In this document: positions 23,512-31,030 of the stretch, piece after piece
Layout: the number at the start of each line of letters is the position of its first letter
Numbering within the stretch: the first letter of the stretch is position 1
Assembly (NCBI GenBank): GCA_964397655.1
Contig: CAYNKA010000007.1
Location: forward strand, 1 to 64,000
DNA: 64,000 nucleotides
Direction: 5' to 3'
Source: CAYNKA01 sp964397655
GTDB taxonomy: Bacteria > Spirochaetota > Spirochaetia > DTKZ01
Made by a program: the position numbers and the translations under genes
Notes under the pieces: model-generated
What the model was told of the DNA's origin: nothing
The model's input: the letters and a program-made list of their open reading frames with translations, nothing else
The model's database searches: none

Positions 23512-24312
23512 CTAATCTACGTCGTAGTGGCGGGCGAGGATGGCCCGTAGTTCCTCCATGAGGCCCGGCAGGCCGATGACGAGGCTTCGGCAGGAGAAGG
23601 GATCGTAAGGCTCGCCCTTGATGGTCGAGTATCTGCATCCGGTTTCTTCGAGGAGGAGCAGTCCGGCGGCGACGTCGTAGGGCTGGAGGTCGATTTCCCA
23701 GAATCCCTGCATGTATCCGGCGGCGACGTAGGCGAGGTCGAGGGCCGCCGAGCCTGGACGCCTGATGTCGCGGCAGCGGAGGAGGAGTTCTTCGACGGAG
23801 CGGAAGAAACTCGCCGTCGTGTCGGGCGATCGGTAGGGGAAACCGGTGCTGACGAGGGCGTCCTCGAGCCGAAACTCTTTTTTGCGTCCGATCCGTTTTC
23901 CGTCGTGGAAGGCTCCGCCTCCCCGCTCGGCGGTGAAGGTCTCCTTCGTCGGCGGCTTGTGGACCGCGCCGAGCACGACCTCGTCGCCCCGGAGCAGGGC
24001 CACCGATACGGCCCAGATGTCCAAGCCGCTCAGATAATTCGAGGTTCCGTCGAGCGGATCCACGACCCAGGTGAACTCCGCCCGGCTGCGTTCGGTTTCC
24101 TCCCCGAAGAAGGCAGCGGGCAGGATGCGGAGGAGGCCCTCCTTGAGCCGATGCTCGGATTCGATGTCGACCTCCGATACGAATTCCCGTTCTGCCTTTT
24201 CGTCGCCCCAGCCGGGTTCCCTGGTCCTGAATCGCTCCAATTGATAGCTTCCCGTCGATTCCATGAGAGGAATCAGGGAGGCGAGGATCTTCGATGTGTT
24301 CTGAATCGTCAT
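23512..24312 (-). CDS. Inositol monophosphatase-family phosphatase
   Basis: 266 residues, standard length. Full metal-site motif set: FVSEVD, FFGEET with the metal Glu, WVVDPLDGTSNY, GSAALDLAYVAAG and WEIDLQPYDVAAG. Family members are Mg-dependent phosphatases acting on inositol-phosphate, fructose-1,6-bisphosphate or PAP. Because CYSQ/SuhB/FBPase functions overlap, the substrate is left open. The start codon has no Shine-Dalgarno and lies close after TATACG/TATGCG-type sequences. Its 3' end abuts the repeat array. Divergent from the cyclo-ligase gene. Confidence 0.9.
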   Translation of the reverse strand: MTIQNTSKILASLIPLMESTGSYQLERFRTREPGWGDEKAEREFVSEVDIESEHRLKEGLLRILPAAFFGEETERSRAEFTWVVDPLDGTSNYLSGLDIWAVSVALLRGDEVVLGAVHKPPTKETFTAERGGGAFHDGKRIGRKKEFRLEDALVSTGFPYRSPDTTASFFRSVEELLLRCRDIRRPGSAALDLAYVAAGYMQGFWEIDLQPYDVAAGLLLLEETGCRYSTIKGEPYDPFSCRSLVIGLPGLMEELRAILARHYDVD

Positions 24313-24439
24313 GATCGCATACCGTATACGAACCCGCCGCCTTGCGCAAGCCGGCGGGAAAGCCGGGCGGAGGCGGGACCAATGCCGGCGAAAAAGCGTG
24401 CGTCGGCGACTCCGATACCCCCGGGGATCTCTTTCGTGC

Positions 24440-24445
24440 TATCAT
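24440..24445 (+). promoter_or_regulatory. -10 box close to the cyclo-ligase start
   Basis: TATCAT at 24440-24445 lies seven bases before the ATG at 24453. No clear -35 and no Shine-Dalgarno are visible, so a leaderless mRNA is possible. Confidence 0.35.
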
Positions 24446-24452
24446 GGCGGTC

Positions 24453-25406
24453 ATGGACGACCGGCTGCAGGAAGCAAAGCGGAGGCTGCGCGCGGAGATG
24501 AAGAAGCTCCTCGCCTCCTTGACCGCAGGGGAAATCGCGGAAAAGAGCGCAATGATAGTCCGTGCGATCGAGAGCTCATCCGCCTGGTCGCGGGCGGAAG
24601 TCGTGCTCGCCTTTCTGCCGCTTCCGGGCGAGGCCGACCTCCGTCCCCTGATCGGCGACGCCCTCGCGGCGGGGAAGGCCGCAGGGCTGCCGAGGATCGA
24701 CGGCGAGGACCTCTTCTTTCATGCCGTGACCGGGACCGATCCCGAGACCGGGTTGGCCCGCCATGCCTACGGTATGCTCGAGCCCCCGCCCGGCGCCCCG
24801 GCGTTGAGGCCGGAGGACCTTGCGGGCAGGGCTGTCCTCGTCCTCGTGCCCGGCCTCGCCTTCGACCGCGAAGGGGGACGCCTCGGCCGCGGCAAGGGCT
24901 TCTACGACCGCTTTCTCGGAGGCCTCGCCGCGCTCCGGGAGGAGGGTCTCGAAGCGGGTGGGGGTGCCGCAGACGGCGGGACCTCGGGATCGGATCTTCG
25001 CACGCCCGGCGCCGGTCCCCTCGGCCGCGGCATGCTTGTCCTCGGCGTCGGCTTCGCCAGCCAGATCGTGGACAAGGTGCCGACGGGGGCGGAGGACCGG
25101 CGTCTCGACGGCGTCGCGACCGAGGAGGGTCTTCTCCCTGCGATGCCGTCTGACTCGGAGACCTTCGTCCGCGGAATCGTGTCCAAAGCCCGTAAGGCCG
25201 CGTTCCTGAGTTCCCTAAAAATCTTCGCCGCCATCGTCGCGGGAGGCATCCTCTCGGCCTTCCTGATCGTCCGCTTGGGCGGTTATTTTGCCCTGGATCC
25301 GGATGTGGTCGCGACCGTCCTCGTGGCCGCGGAGGCGGCTCTCGCCCTGTTCGCCGGTTATTGCCGATACCGGTACGTGAAGGCGATACGGGAAGAAGAC
25401 GAATGA
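24453..25406 (+). CDS. 5-formyltetrahydrofolate cyclo-ligase with C-terminal membrane segments
   Basis: 317 residues. Residues 1 to about 235 are a cyclo-ligase domain: the N-terminal KRRLRAEMKKLL basic helix, FLPLPGEADLRPLI, a substrate-loop MLEP-type motif and GRLGRGKGFYDRFL (ATP site). The enzyme converts 5-formyl-THF to methenyl-THF using ATP. A Gly-rich insertion (about 30 residues) follows FYDRFL. Unlike normal enzymes of about 190 residues, it ends with two predicted membrane helices (FAAIVAGGILSAFLIV and VATVLVAAEAALALFAGY), which would tether it to the inner membrane. An in-frame ATG at 24444 is an alternative start. Confidence 0.85.
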   Translation: MDDRLQEAKRRLRAEMKKLLASLTAGEIAEKSAMIVRAIESSSAWSRAEVVLAFLPLPGEADLRPLIGDALAAGKAAGLPRIDGEDLFFHAVTGTDPETGLARHAYGMLEPPPGAPALRPEDLAGRAVLVLVPGLAFDREGGRLGRGKGFYDRFLGGLAALREEGLEAGGGAADGGTSGSDLRTPGAGPLGRGMLVLGVGFASQIVDKVPTGAEDRRLDGVATEEGLLPAMPSDSETFVRGIVSKARKAAFLSSLKIFAAIVAGGILSAFLIVRLGGYFALDPDVVATVLVAAEAALALFAGYCRYRYVKAIREEDE

Positions 25407-25430
25407 CGAGTTCCGGCGGAAGGTTACAAA

Positions 25431-25444
25431 TCGGATTAATCCGA
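25431..25444. promoter_or_regulatory. 14-bp perfect palindrome upstream of the DUF433 gene
   Basis: TCGGATTAATCCGA reads the same on both strands and ends 13 bp before the ATG at 25458. A self-regulating antitoxin operator is the natural guess. Confidence 0.45.
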
Positions 25445-25457
25445 GTTTGCTCATCAC

Positions 25458-25682
25458 ATGGACTATCCGGATCGAATCACCATCGACCCCTCGCGGCGTT
25501 CCGGCAAGCCCTGCATCAGGGCGACGCGGATAACGGTGTACGACGTTCTCGAATATCTCGCTTCGGGAATGAAGGAAGAAGCGATCCTGACCGATTTTCC
25601 CGAGCTTGAACCGGACGATATTCGCGCCGTTCTCCTGTTCGCCGCCGACCGTGAAAAGAAGCTCGCCACCCTAGCCGCATGA
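25458..25682 (+). CDS. DUF433 family antitoxin-like protein, orphan
   Basis: 74 residues, full DUF433 length. Typical pattern: PDRITIDPSRRSGKPCIRATRITVYDVLEYLASGM and ILTDFPELEPDDIRAVLLFAADRE. These small proteins with a winged-helix-like fold usually precede a PIN-like DUF5615 toxin gene. Here the next reading frame overlapping its stop (ATG at 25679) runs only about 44 codons and does not resemble that toxin, so the partner seems to be lost. A perfect palindrome lies just upstream. No Shine-Dalgarno is seen. Confidence 0.85.
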   Translation: MDYPDRITIDPSRRSGKPCIRATRITVYDVLEYLASGMKEEAILTDFPELEPDDIRAVLLFAADREKKLATLAA

Positions 25683-25757
25683 AAAATACAACGGTCTCCT
25701 CGCCTTTATTCCCGCGATCCCCCGAAAATCCGCGGCGTTCGCAGAGTTCAAGGGGCC

Positions 25758-25787
25758 TTGCGCCGGATTCCCGCGGCGCGGTACAAT
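25758..25787 (+). promoter_or_regulatory. Sigma-70 promoter for the chalcone-isomerase-like gene
   Basis: TTGCGC (25758-25763), 18-nt spacer and TACAAT (25782-25787), about 49 bases before the ATG at 25836. Confidence 0.5.
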
Positions 25788-25835
25788 GTATCCAGTCGGT
25801 CGGCGGCCGATAAAAACGCCGAAAGGAAGCGAACC

Positions 25836-26393
25836 ATGAAGAAAATTGCTCTGTCGTTGGCGATCGTTTTTTTCTGCGCTGGCCTGCTCTCCGCCCGCGA
25901 CGTGGCGGGCGTGACGGTGCCGGACTCGATCCAGGCGGGCGGGAGCGATCTCGTCCTGAACGGAGCGGGCCTCAGGACGAAGTTTTTCTTCAAGGTGTAC
26001 GTCGGCTCTCTCTACCTGAAGAAGAGGACCTCGGACGCCTCCGCCGTCATCGCAGCCGACGAGCCCATGGCCATCCGCCTCGACTTCCTCATGGACGTGG
26101 AGGCCGCGAAGATCATCGACGCCTGGACCGAGGGCTTCGAGAACAGCGCCGGCTCCTCCTACGACGCGCTCAAGGACAAGATCTCCCGCTTCAACGGCTG
26201 CTTCCGGGAGGATTCCAAGAAGGGAACCCGCTACGACATCGTGTACGTGCCCGGCGACGGGGTCGCGGTCTCGGTGAACGGCTCGGAGAAGGCGCGCATT
26301 CCGGGGGCGGACTTCAAGAAGGCGGTGTTCGGGATCTGGCTCGGAGAAAAGCCCGCGGACAGGGACCTGAAAAAGGGAATGCTGAAGGATTGA
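25836..26393 (+). CDS. Exported chalcone-isomerase-like protein
   Basis: 185 residues. Signal peptide (KKIALSLAIVFFCAGLLSA) then a chalcone-isomerase-fold domain: VPDSIQAGGSDLVLNGAGLRTKFFFKVYVGSLYL is the hallmark start, followed by FLMDVEAAKIIDAWTEGF and FGIWLGEKPADRDLKKGML. Bacterial members of this group are exported, lack a proven enzymatic role and may bind fatty acids or similar ligands. GGAAG precedes the ATG at 25836. It stands alone between the antitoxin and the convergent lyase gene. Confidence 0.88.
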   Translation: MKKIALSLAIVFFCAGLLSARDVAGVTVPDSIQAGGSDLVLNGAGLRTKFFFKVYVGSLYLKKRTSDASAVIAADEPMAIRLDFLMDVEAAKIIDAWTEGFENSAGSSYDALKDKISRFNGCFREDSKKGTRYDIVYVPGDGVAVSVNGSEKARIPGADFKKAVFGIWLGEKPADRDLKKGMLKD

Positions 26394-26394
26394 A

Positions 26395-26414
26395 AGCCGG
26401 CCCGGAAGCCGGCT
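26395..26414. terminator. Hairpin at the convergent ends of 25836 and 27342 genes
   Basis: AGCCGGC/GCCGGCT stem (26395-26401, 26408-26414) with a six-base loop. On the minus strand it is followed by TTTC and overlaps the stop codon of the lyase gene. The missing T-run makes it a weak terminator. Confidence 0.4.
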
Positions 26415-27342
26415 ATTCGATGATCTTGGTCTTTCCGCGGTATCGGTTCTCCACCTGATCCGCGGGAAGGTACTTTTTCTCCATCTCGTGGATATCCTTC
26501 AGCCTTACGATTTCGGCGAATTCCTTGAAGGAGATGAGATCCTCGGCATAGTCGTTCGAAACGCCGTGTTCCTTTATATGGCGCATCACCTTGTACAGGC
26601 CGCGGGCCGCGGCGAAGAGCGAAGTCAGGCCGGGAACAAGGTACTTGAACCCGAGAGCCTCCGCTTCCTCGTAGCCGAGCAGCGGAGTTTTGCCTCCCTC
26701 GATGAGATTGAGCATGAGCGGCACCTTTATCTCCCTGCCGACCCGTTCGATCTGATCCAAGGTTTCGAGGGCTTCGACAAAAACCATGTCGATTCCGAGA
26801 TCCACGGCCCGCTTAGCCCGGTCGAGGGCGTCGTCCAAGCCGTTCACCGCGATCGCGTCGGTCCGGTAGATGAGGACGAAATCGGGGTCCGACGCGTCAC
26901 GCGCGTCCATCGCGGCGCGGAGCTTTCCCATCATCTCCTCGGTCGAGATGACGAGCTTTCCTTCCATATGGCCGCAGCGTTTCGGGATGACCTGGTCTTC
27001 GAGGAAGAGTCCCGCCGCGCCGGCCCGGACGTACTCCTGGACCGCGCGGTAGGCGTTCACCGCGTTTCCGAAACCATTGTCCGAATCGCCGAGCACGGGA
27101 ATCCCCACGGCCCCGGCGATTCCAGCCACTTGACGGGCCATCTCCGTGAGCGTGAGGAGGCCGACGTCGGGCTTGCCTAACTGGACGGCCGCGGTCCCAA
27201 AGCCGGAGTGATGGACGGCCTCGAAGCCGGCCATTTCGCAGATCCTGGCGCTGAGGGCGTCGTATACGCCGGGCGACACTATTGCCCCGGGCTCTCCGAG
27301 GCGCCGGCGGAATCGGGTGGACGTTTTCATTTTCTCGTTCAT
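26413..27342 (-). CDS. Isocitrate lyase/PEP mutase family enzyme
   Basis: 309 residues, TIM barrel of the ICL/PEPM superfamily. GDSDNGFGNA carries the metal-binding Asp residues, EDQVIPKRCGHMEGK holds the lyase-type catalytic Cys in KRCGH, and LIYRTDAIAV follows. The Cys favours a lyase such as 2-methylisocitrate or 2,3-dimethylmalate lyase over a phosphonomutase. The C-terminal extension (FAEIVRLKDIHEMEKKYLP) is typical of the dimethylmalate/oxaloacetate group. It is last in an operon with a TRAP importer, suggesting cleavage of an imported branched hydroxyacid; the substrate is inferred. Confidence 0.85.
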   Translation of the reverse strand: MNEKMKTSTRFRRRLGEPGAIVSPGVYDALSARICEMAGFEAVHHSGFGTAAVQLGKPDVGLLTLTEMARQVAGIAGAVGIPVLGDSDNGFGNAVNAYRAVQEYVRAGAAGLFLEDQVIPKRCGHMEGKLVISTEEMMGKLRAAMDARDASDPDFVLIYRTDAIAVNGLDDALDRAKRAVDLGIDMVFVEALETLDQIERVGREIKVPLMLNLIEGGKTPLLGYEEAEALGFKYLVPGLTSLFAAARGLYKVMRHIKEHGVSNDYAEDLISFKEFAEIVRLKDIHEMEKKYLPADQVENRYRGKTKIIE

Positions 27343-27369
27343 TGGGGGATCCTCCGCGTTTCCGTTTCC

Positions 27370-28650
27370 CTAATGCATGATCGACGGCAGCCAGGTGCTC
27401 AGATCCGGAAAGGCGATGGAGGCTACCAGCATGATCAGGATGAGAACAATGAACGGCGTTACCCCTTTGATGATCTCGGACATGCTTATGTCCTCCCTGA
27501 GACCCTTGATTACGTAAAGGTTCATGCCGACCGGCGGCGAGATGAGCGCAATCGTCATGTTGACGGTCAGGATGATGGCGTACCAGATGGGATCGATCTC
27601 CAGGGCCGCGAGGACCGGGGTCACGAGCGGCATGGTCAGCAGGATGATGGAGACGGTCTCCAGGATCATACCCAGGACGAGCATCAGGATGTTCATGAAG
27701 AGGATGAACAGGAGGGGGGAGAACCCGTTGTCGATGATGAGCTCGGTGAGCTTCTGGGGTATTTCGAGGATCGTCATGACCTTGCCGAAGAGGACGGCCG
27801 CCGCGATGATCAGGGCGATCATGCAGGAGGTGCCGAAAGCCTTGAGGCTTATCCTCGGCAGGTCCCGGAGCTTCAGGGTCTTGTGGATGAAGAAGGTGAT
27901 GAACAGGCTGTAGGCGAGGCCGACCGCAGCCGCCTCCGTCGGGGTGAAGGCCCCGGTATAGATTCCGCCGATGATGAGGGGCGGAAGCACGAGGCCCCAG
28001 ACGTTCTTCTTCGTGATGGCGAGTCGTTCCTTCCACGGCACGGGGGGGAGGGGCGTGTACCCGCCGCGCTTGCTCCGGATGACGGCGTAGACTATGAAGA
28101 TCAGGGTGAGGATGAGCCCCGGGACGACGCCGGCGATGAAGAGTTTGCCGACCGATTCCTCGGTTATGGCGCCGTACAGGATGAGGGGGATGCTCGGCGG
28201 GATGAGGATTCCGAGGGTCCCTCCCGCGGCGAGCAGACCGAGGGTGAACTTCTTGTCGTAGCCCCGGTTCGTCATGGCGGGATAGGCCACCATGCCTATC
28301 GTGACGGCCGTGGCCGCCCCCGAGCCGGAGATCGCCGCGAAGAAGGCGCAGGCGAGAATCGTCGCCACGGCGAGGCCGCCGGGCAGGTGCCTCACCCAGG
28401 CGTTCATGACCTCGAAGAGCTCGTCGCCGATCCGGCCGTCCAGGAGGATTTGGCTCATGAGCACGAAGAGCGGTATGGCGAGAAGCACGAAGCTGTCCAG
28501 CGACGTGTAGAGGGTCTGGCCGACGAGCTGCATCGGGAGGTCGAAGAGCAGGATCAGGAGAAAGGACGTGGCGCCGAGCGCGAAGGCCACGGGAAGCCCG
28601 ATGAAGAGTACGACCAGCAGCAGCATTACGACGAAAAGAAAGGTTGTCAT
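27370..28650 (-). CDS. dctM: TRAP transporter large permease (DctM)
   Basis: 426 residues with about twelve hydrophobic helices and DctM motifs: FIGLPVAFALGATSF at the N-terminus, FVLLAIPLFVLMSQIL, GSGAATAVTIGMVAYP, GLLAAGGTLGILIPPSIPLILYG and LISPPVGMNLYVI. It couples sodium flow to uptake of the acid bound by DctP. Frame is open beyond the start, but GGGAGGGA lies before the ATG at 28650, which overlaps the stop of dctQ by four bases. Confidence 0.93.
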   Translation of the reverse strand: MTTFLFVVMLLLVVLFIGLPVAFALGATSFLLILLFDLPMQLVGQTLYTSLDSFVLLAIPLFVLMSQILLDGRIGDELFEVMNAWVRHLPGGLAVATILACAFFAAISGSGAATAVTIGMVAYPAMTNRGYDKKFTLGLLAAGGTLGILIPPSIPLILYGAITEESVGKLFIAGVVPGLILTLIFIVYAVIRSKRGGYTPLPPVPWKERLAITKKNVWGLVLPPLIIGGIYTGAFTPTEAAAVGLAYSLFITFFIHKTLKLRDLPRISLKAFGTSCMIALIIAAAVLFGKVMTILEIPQKLTELIIDNGFSPLLFILFMNILMLVLGMILETVSIILLTMPLVTPVLAALEIDPIWYAIILTVNMTIALISPPVGMNLYVIKGLREDISMSEIIKGVTPFIVLILIMLVASIAFPDLSTWLPSIMH

Positions 28651-29153
28651 GCCGATTTCCCTCCCCTCTTCAATTTCACGATCAGGTCGACGACGATGAA
28701 GAAATACTGAATCGACAGGAGCGCGAAGCCGATGACCATGGAACTCTGCGGGATCCACTGAGGAACCCGCAGAGGCGTAGTCGAAAGCTTGCCCAACAGC
28801 ACGGCCGAGGAAACCATCTCCCAGGATTGGTACGTCACCAGGAGGCAGAAGACGAATCCGATGACGCCGGTGAAAACGTCGAAGATCGCCCGCGTTCTTT
28901 CGGGAAGGTACGTGATGAGGAGATCGATCCTTATGTGCTTCCCCTGCCTGAGCGTGTAGGCCGCCCCCACGAACATCGTCCAGATGAAGATGTAACCCGA
29001 GACTTCACCCGTCCAGATCGTGGGGGATCCGAGAAAGTAACGCATGATGACTTCGAAGAACAGCATCAATCCCATGACGAGGTTGCCGAGGCCGGCCACG
29101 TACCCCATCCACAGGTTGGTCCTGTCGAAGGCTCCTCTTGCCGTGTCGAACAT
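28647..29153 (-). CDS. dctQ: TRAP transporter small permease (DctQ)
   Basis: 168 residues with four membrane helices; GSPTIWTGEVSGYIFIWTMFVGAAYTLRQGKHIRIDLL is the usual DctQ core. It supports DctM in the sodium-driven importer. The start at 29153 is 12 bases after dctP stops, and the gene overlaps dctM by four bases, so the three are one transcription unit. Confidence 0.92.
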   Translation of the reverse strand: MFDTARGAFDRTNLWMGYVAGLGNLVMGLMLFFEVIMRYFLGSPTIWTGEVSGYIFIWTMFVGAAYTLRQGKHIRIDLLITYLPERTRAIFDVFTGVIGFVFCLLVTYQSWEMVSSAVLLGKLSTTPLRVPQWIPQSSMVIGFALLSIQYFFIVVDLIVKLKRGGKSA

Positions 29154-29164
29154 GGGCGTACTCC

Positions 29165-30157
29165 TTACTTGATGCCGGTCGCTATGTCGACGAGCTGCCG
29201 GCCGAGTTTTCCGGTGTCCTTCGCGAAATTTTCCCGGACCTGTTCGGTGGCCTTCATGAACGCGGCCTTCTCGGCGGGAGTGAGGTAGTAGATCTTCACG
29301 CCGGCCTTCTTCACCTTGTCGAGGGCCTCGTTCTCCGAGCGTTCGATGGATTTGCGAACGACCGCCTCGGCCTCGTTCCCCGCCTTCAGGAGGGTGCTCT
29401 TGTCGGCGTCGGAAAGAGCGTTCCACCATTTCAGGTTGGCCTGGACGACGAATTGGGCGGTTGCGTAATTCGCCATGGTCAGGTGTTTCTGGACTTCCTG
29501 AAGCTTCCGGGAAATCGCGGCCGGCACTCCGGTGGTCGCTCCGTCGACGGTCCCCCTCTGCAGGGCCATGTACATTTCGGAGGAACTCAGTACGGCGGGG
29601 GTGCCGCCGAGGGCGGTGACGGTGTCCGCGGTGAGCTTGCTGAAGGTCCGGATCTTGAGCCCCTTGAAATCCTCGGGCTTCTGGAGCTGGCGCTTGTTGT
29701 TGAAGTACTGAACGAGACCGTAATCGACCCAGAACACGACCTTGGCGCCCTTGGCCTGGAACGCATCGTCGAGCAGCTTGGAGGCCCCGGCGTCGAGGAA
29801 TTTCTTCGGGGAGCTGAGGTCGTTGAAGACGAACGGGATCTCGAACACGTCCGCCGCGGGGATCATCCCGGACCATTGGTTGACGGGAACGAGACCCATC
29901 TGGACGAGCCCGTTCTGGAGCGCCTCGACGATCTCCGTGTCCTTGAAGAGCTGGGCGGAATCGAATATCCTGACCCGAAGGTTCTTGTTGGAAAGCTCGG
30001 AAACCTTATCGGCATAGAACTTCATTCCTTTGGAAATGAAATGAGACGCCGGGAATTGGTTCGAGAACTTGACGACTTCCTCCGCGAAAATGCAGGGGGC
30101 CGCTAAAACGAAGACGGCGACCGTCAAGACGATCGCAGAACGGATGAAACGATTCAT
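29165..30157 (-). CDS. dctP: TRAP transporter substrate-binding protein (DctP)
   Basis: 330 residues. Signal peptide (FIRSAIVLTVAVFVLAAPCIFA) and a DctP fold: VKFSNQFPASHFISKGMKFYADKV, IFDSAQLFKDTEIVEALQNGLVQMG, GLKIRTFSKLTADTVTALGGTP and MYMALQRGTVDGATTG, where the Arg in KIRT usually contacts the carboxylate. It would bind a carboxylic acid for the DctQM permease. GAAGGAGAG precedes the ATG at 30157. First gene of a unit ending with the lyase at 26413. Confidence 0.92.
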   Translation of the reverse strand: MNRFIRSAIVLTVAVFVLAAPCIFAEEVVKFSNQFPASHFISKGMKFYADKVSELSNKNLRVRIFDSAQLFKDTEIVEALQNGLVQMGLVPVNQWSGMIPAADVFEIPFVFNDLSSPKKFLDAGASKLLDDAFQAKGAKVVFWVDYGLVQYFNNKRQLQKPEDFKGLKIRTFSKLTADTVTALGGTPAVLSSSEMYMALQRGTVDGATTGVPAAISRKLQEVQKHLTMANYATAQFVVQANLKWWNALSDADKSTLLKAGNEAEAVVRKSIERSENEALDKVKKAGVKIYYLTPAEKAAFMKATEQVRENFAKDTGKLGRQLVDIATGIK

Positions 30158-30246
30158 ACTACTCTCCTTCCGCAAGAATTTCGATCTTCCGCCGGAGTCG
30201 GTTCAATTCGGGACCGTTATTTCGACGGCAGGTCGGCTTTCCGTCG

Positions 30247-30275
30247 ATCATACCAGACAATAATCAGGCGGGCAA
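30247..30275 (-). promoter_or_regulatory. Sigma-70 promoter for dctPQM/lyase operon
   Basis: On the minus strand TTGCCC (30270-30275), 17-nt spacer and TATGAT (30247-30252), about 90 bases before dctP. The spacer contains TTGTCTGG, a partial resemblance to the operator of the neighbouring TRAP operon. Confidence 0.6.
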
Positions 30276-30327
30276 CGGCCGAATGGAGAACTTTTTACCT
30301 TATCAAGGGGGTGGCGCGTCTAAGCCC

Positions 30328-31023
30328 TTATCTCGTCCTGAGGTCGCGCGCGCCGTTCATTTCGATTTTTTGCGTGTAATGCAGATGGTCCTTCAGGCGA
30401 CGAATCGCAAGATCCGTATCGCCCTCCTGAATCGCCTCGAGAATGGAACGGTGCTCGAGGGCAAGCCTCTCGATCGTTTCGGTGTTCCAGTACTTTCTGC
30501 GGTAATCCGCTTGATGGAAGAGCTGCGTTATGACTTGGCTGAAGGAATTGAGGAGTCCGTTCCCGCTCGCCTTGAGCATCGCCGCGTGAAATTCCAGATC
30601 AGCCTCGTCCGCGATTCTCGGTTCGAGCTTGTTCTTCAGCATCTTATCGACGCGGCCTTCCATCTCGAAGATCTCCGCGGGCGTGATGCGCTTGACGACG
30701 AGGGGGATCGTGGCGAGCTCTATGACGATGCGCGCTTCGATGGATTCGTAGAGGTTCGCGTTGGTGACCTGATAATTGAAGCGCAGGTTGTCGGATATCG
30801 CGTTCGTGTCGAGCTGGTTTATGACCGTCCCGCGCCGGGGCGTCTTGGTGATGACCCCCTGCTGGACGAGGCCGTTGAGGACGTTTCTGACCCGATAGCG
30901 CGTCACGTTGAAAGTTTTCGCGATCTGTTCCTCGGTCGCTATTTTGCTGCCGGGGCCTTTGGCCTGATCCAGGATGAAAGTACGTATCCGATATTCGAGG
31001 TTTTGCCGGTCGTTGCTCGTCAT
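30328..31023 (-). CDS. GntR-family regulator, FCD subfamily
   Basis: 231 residues. N-terminal winged helix (GSKIATEEQIAKTFNVTRYRVRNVLNGLVQQGVI) and C-terminal FCD domain (EARIVIELATIPLVV, DLEFHAAMLKASGN, LALEHRSILEAIQEGD, RLKDHLHY). The start lies seven bases after the FGGY kinase stop, making it the last gene of the 36277-30328 operon. No Shine-Dalgarno; GTAAACT sits nine bases before the ATG. It probably represses the operon promoter, where a TTGTAGACAA palindrome overlaps the -10. Confidence 0.87.
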   Translation of the reverse strand: MTSNDRQNLEYRIRTFILDQAKGPGSKIATEEQIAKTFNVTRYRVRNVLNGLVQQGVITKTPRRGTVINQLDTNAISDNLRFNYQVTNANLYESIEARIVIELATIPLVVKRITPAEIFEMEGRVDKMLKNKLEPRIADEADLEFHAAMLKASGNGLLNSFSQVITQLFHQADYRRKYWNTETIERLALEHRSILEAIQEGDTDLAIRRLKDHLHYTQKIEMNGARDLRTR

Positions 31024-31030
31024 AGTGTGT

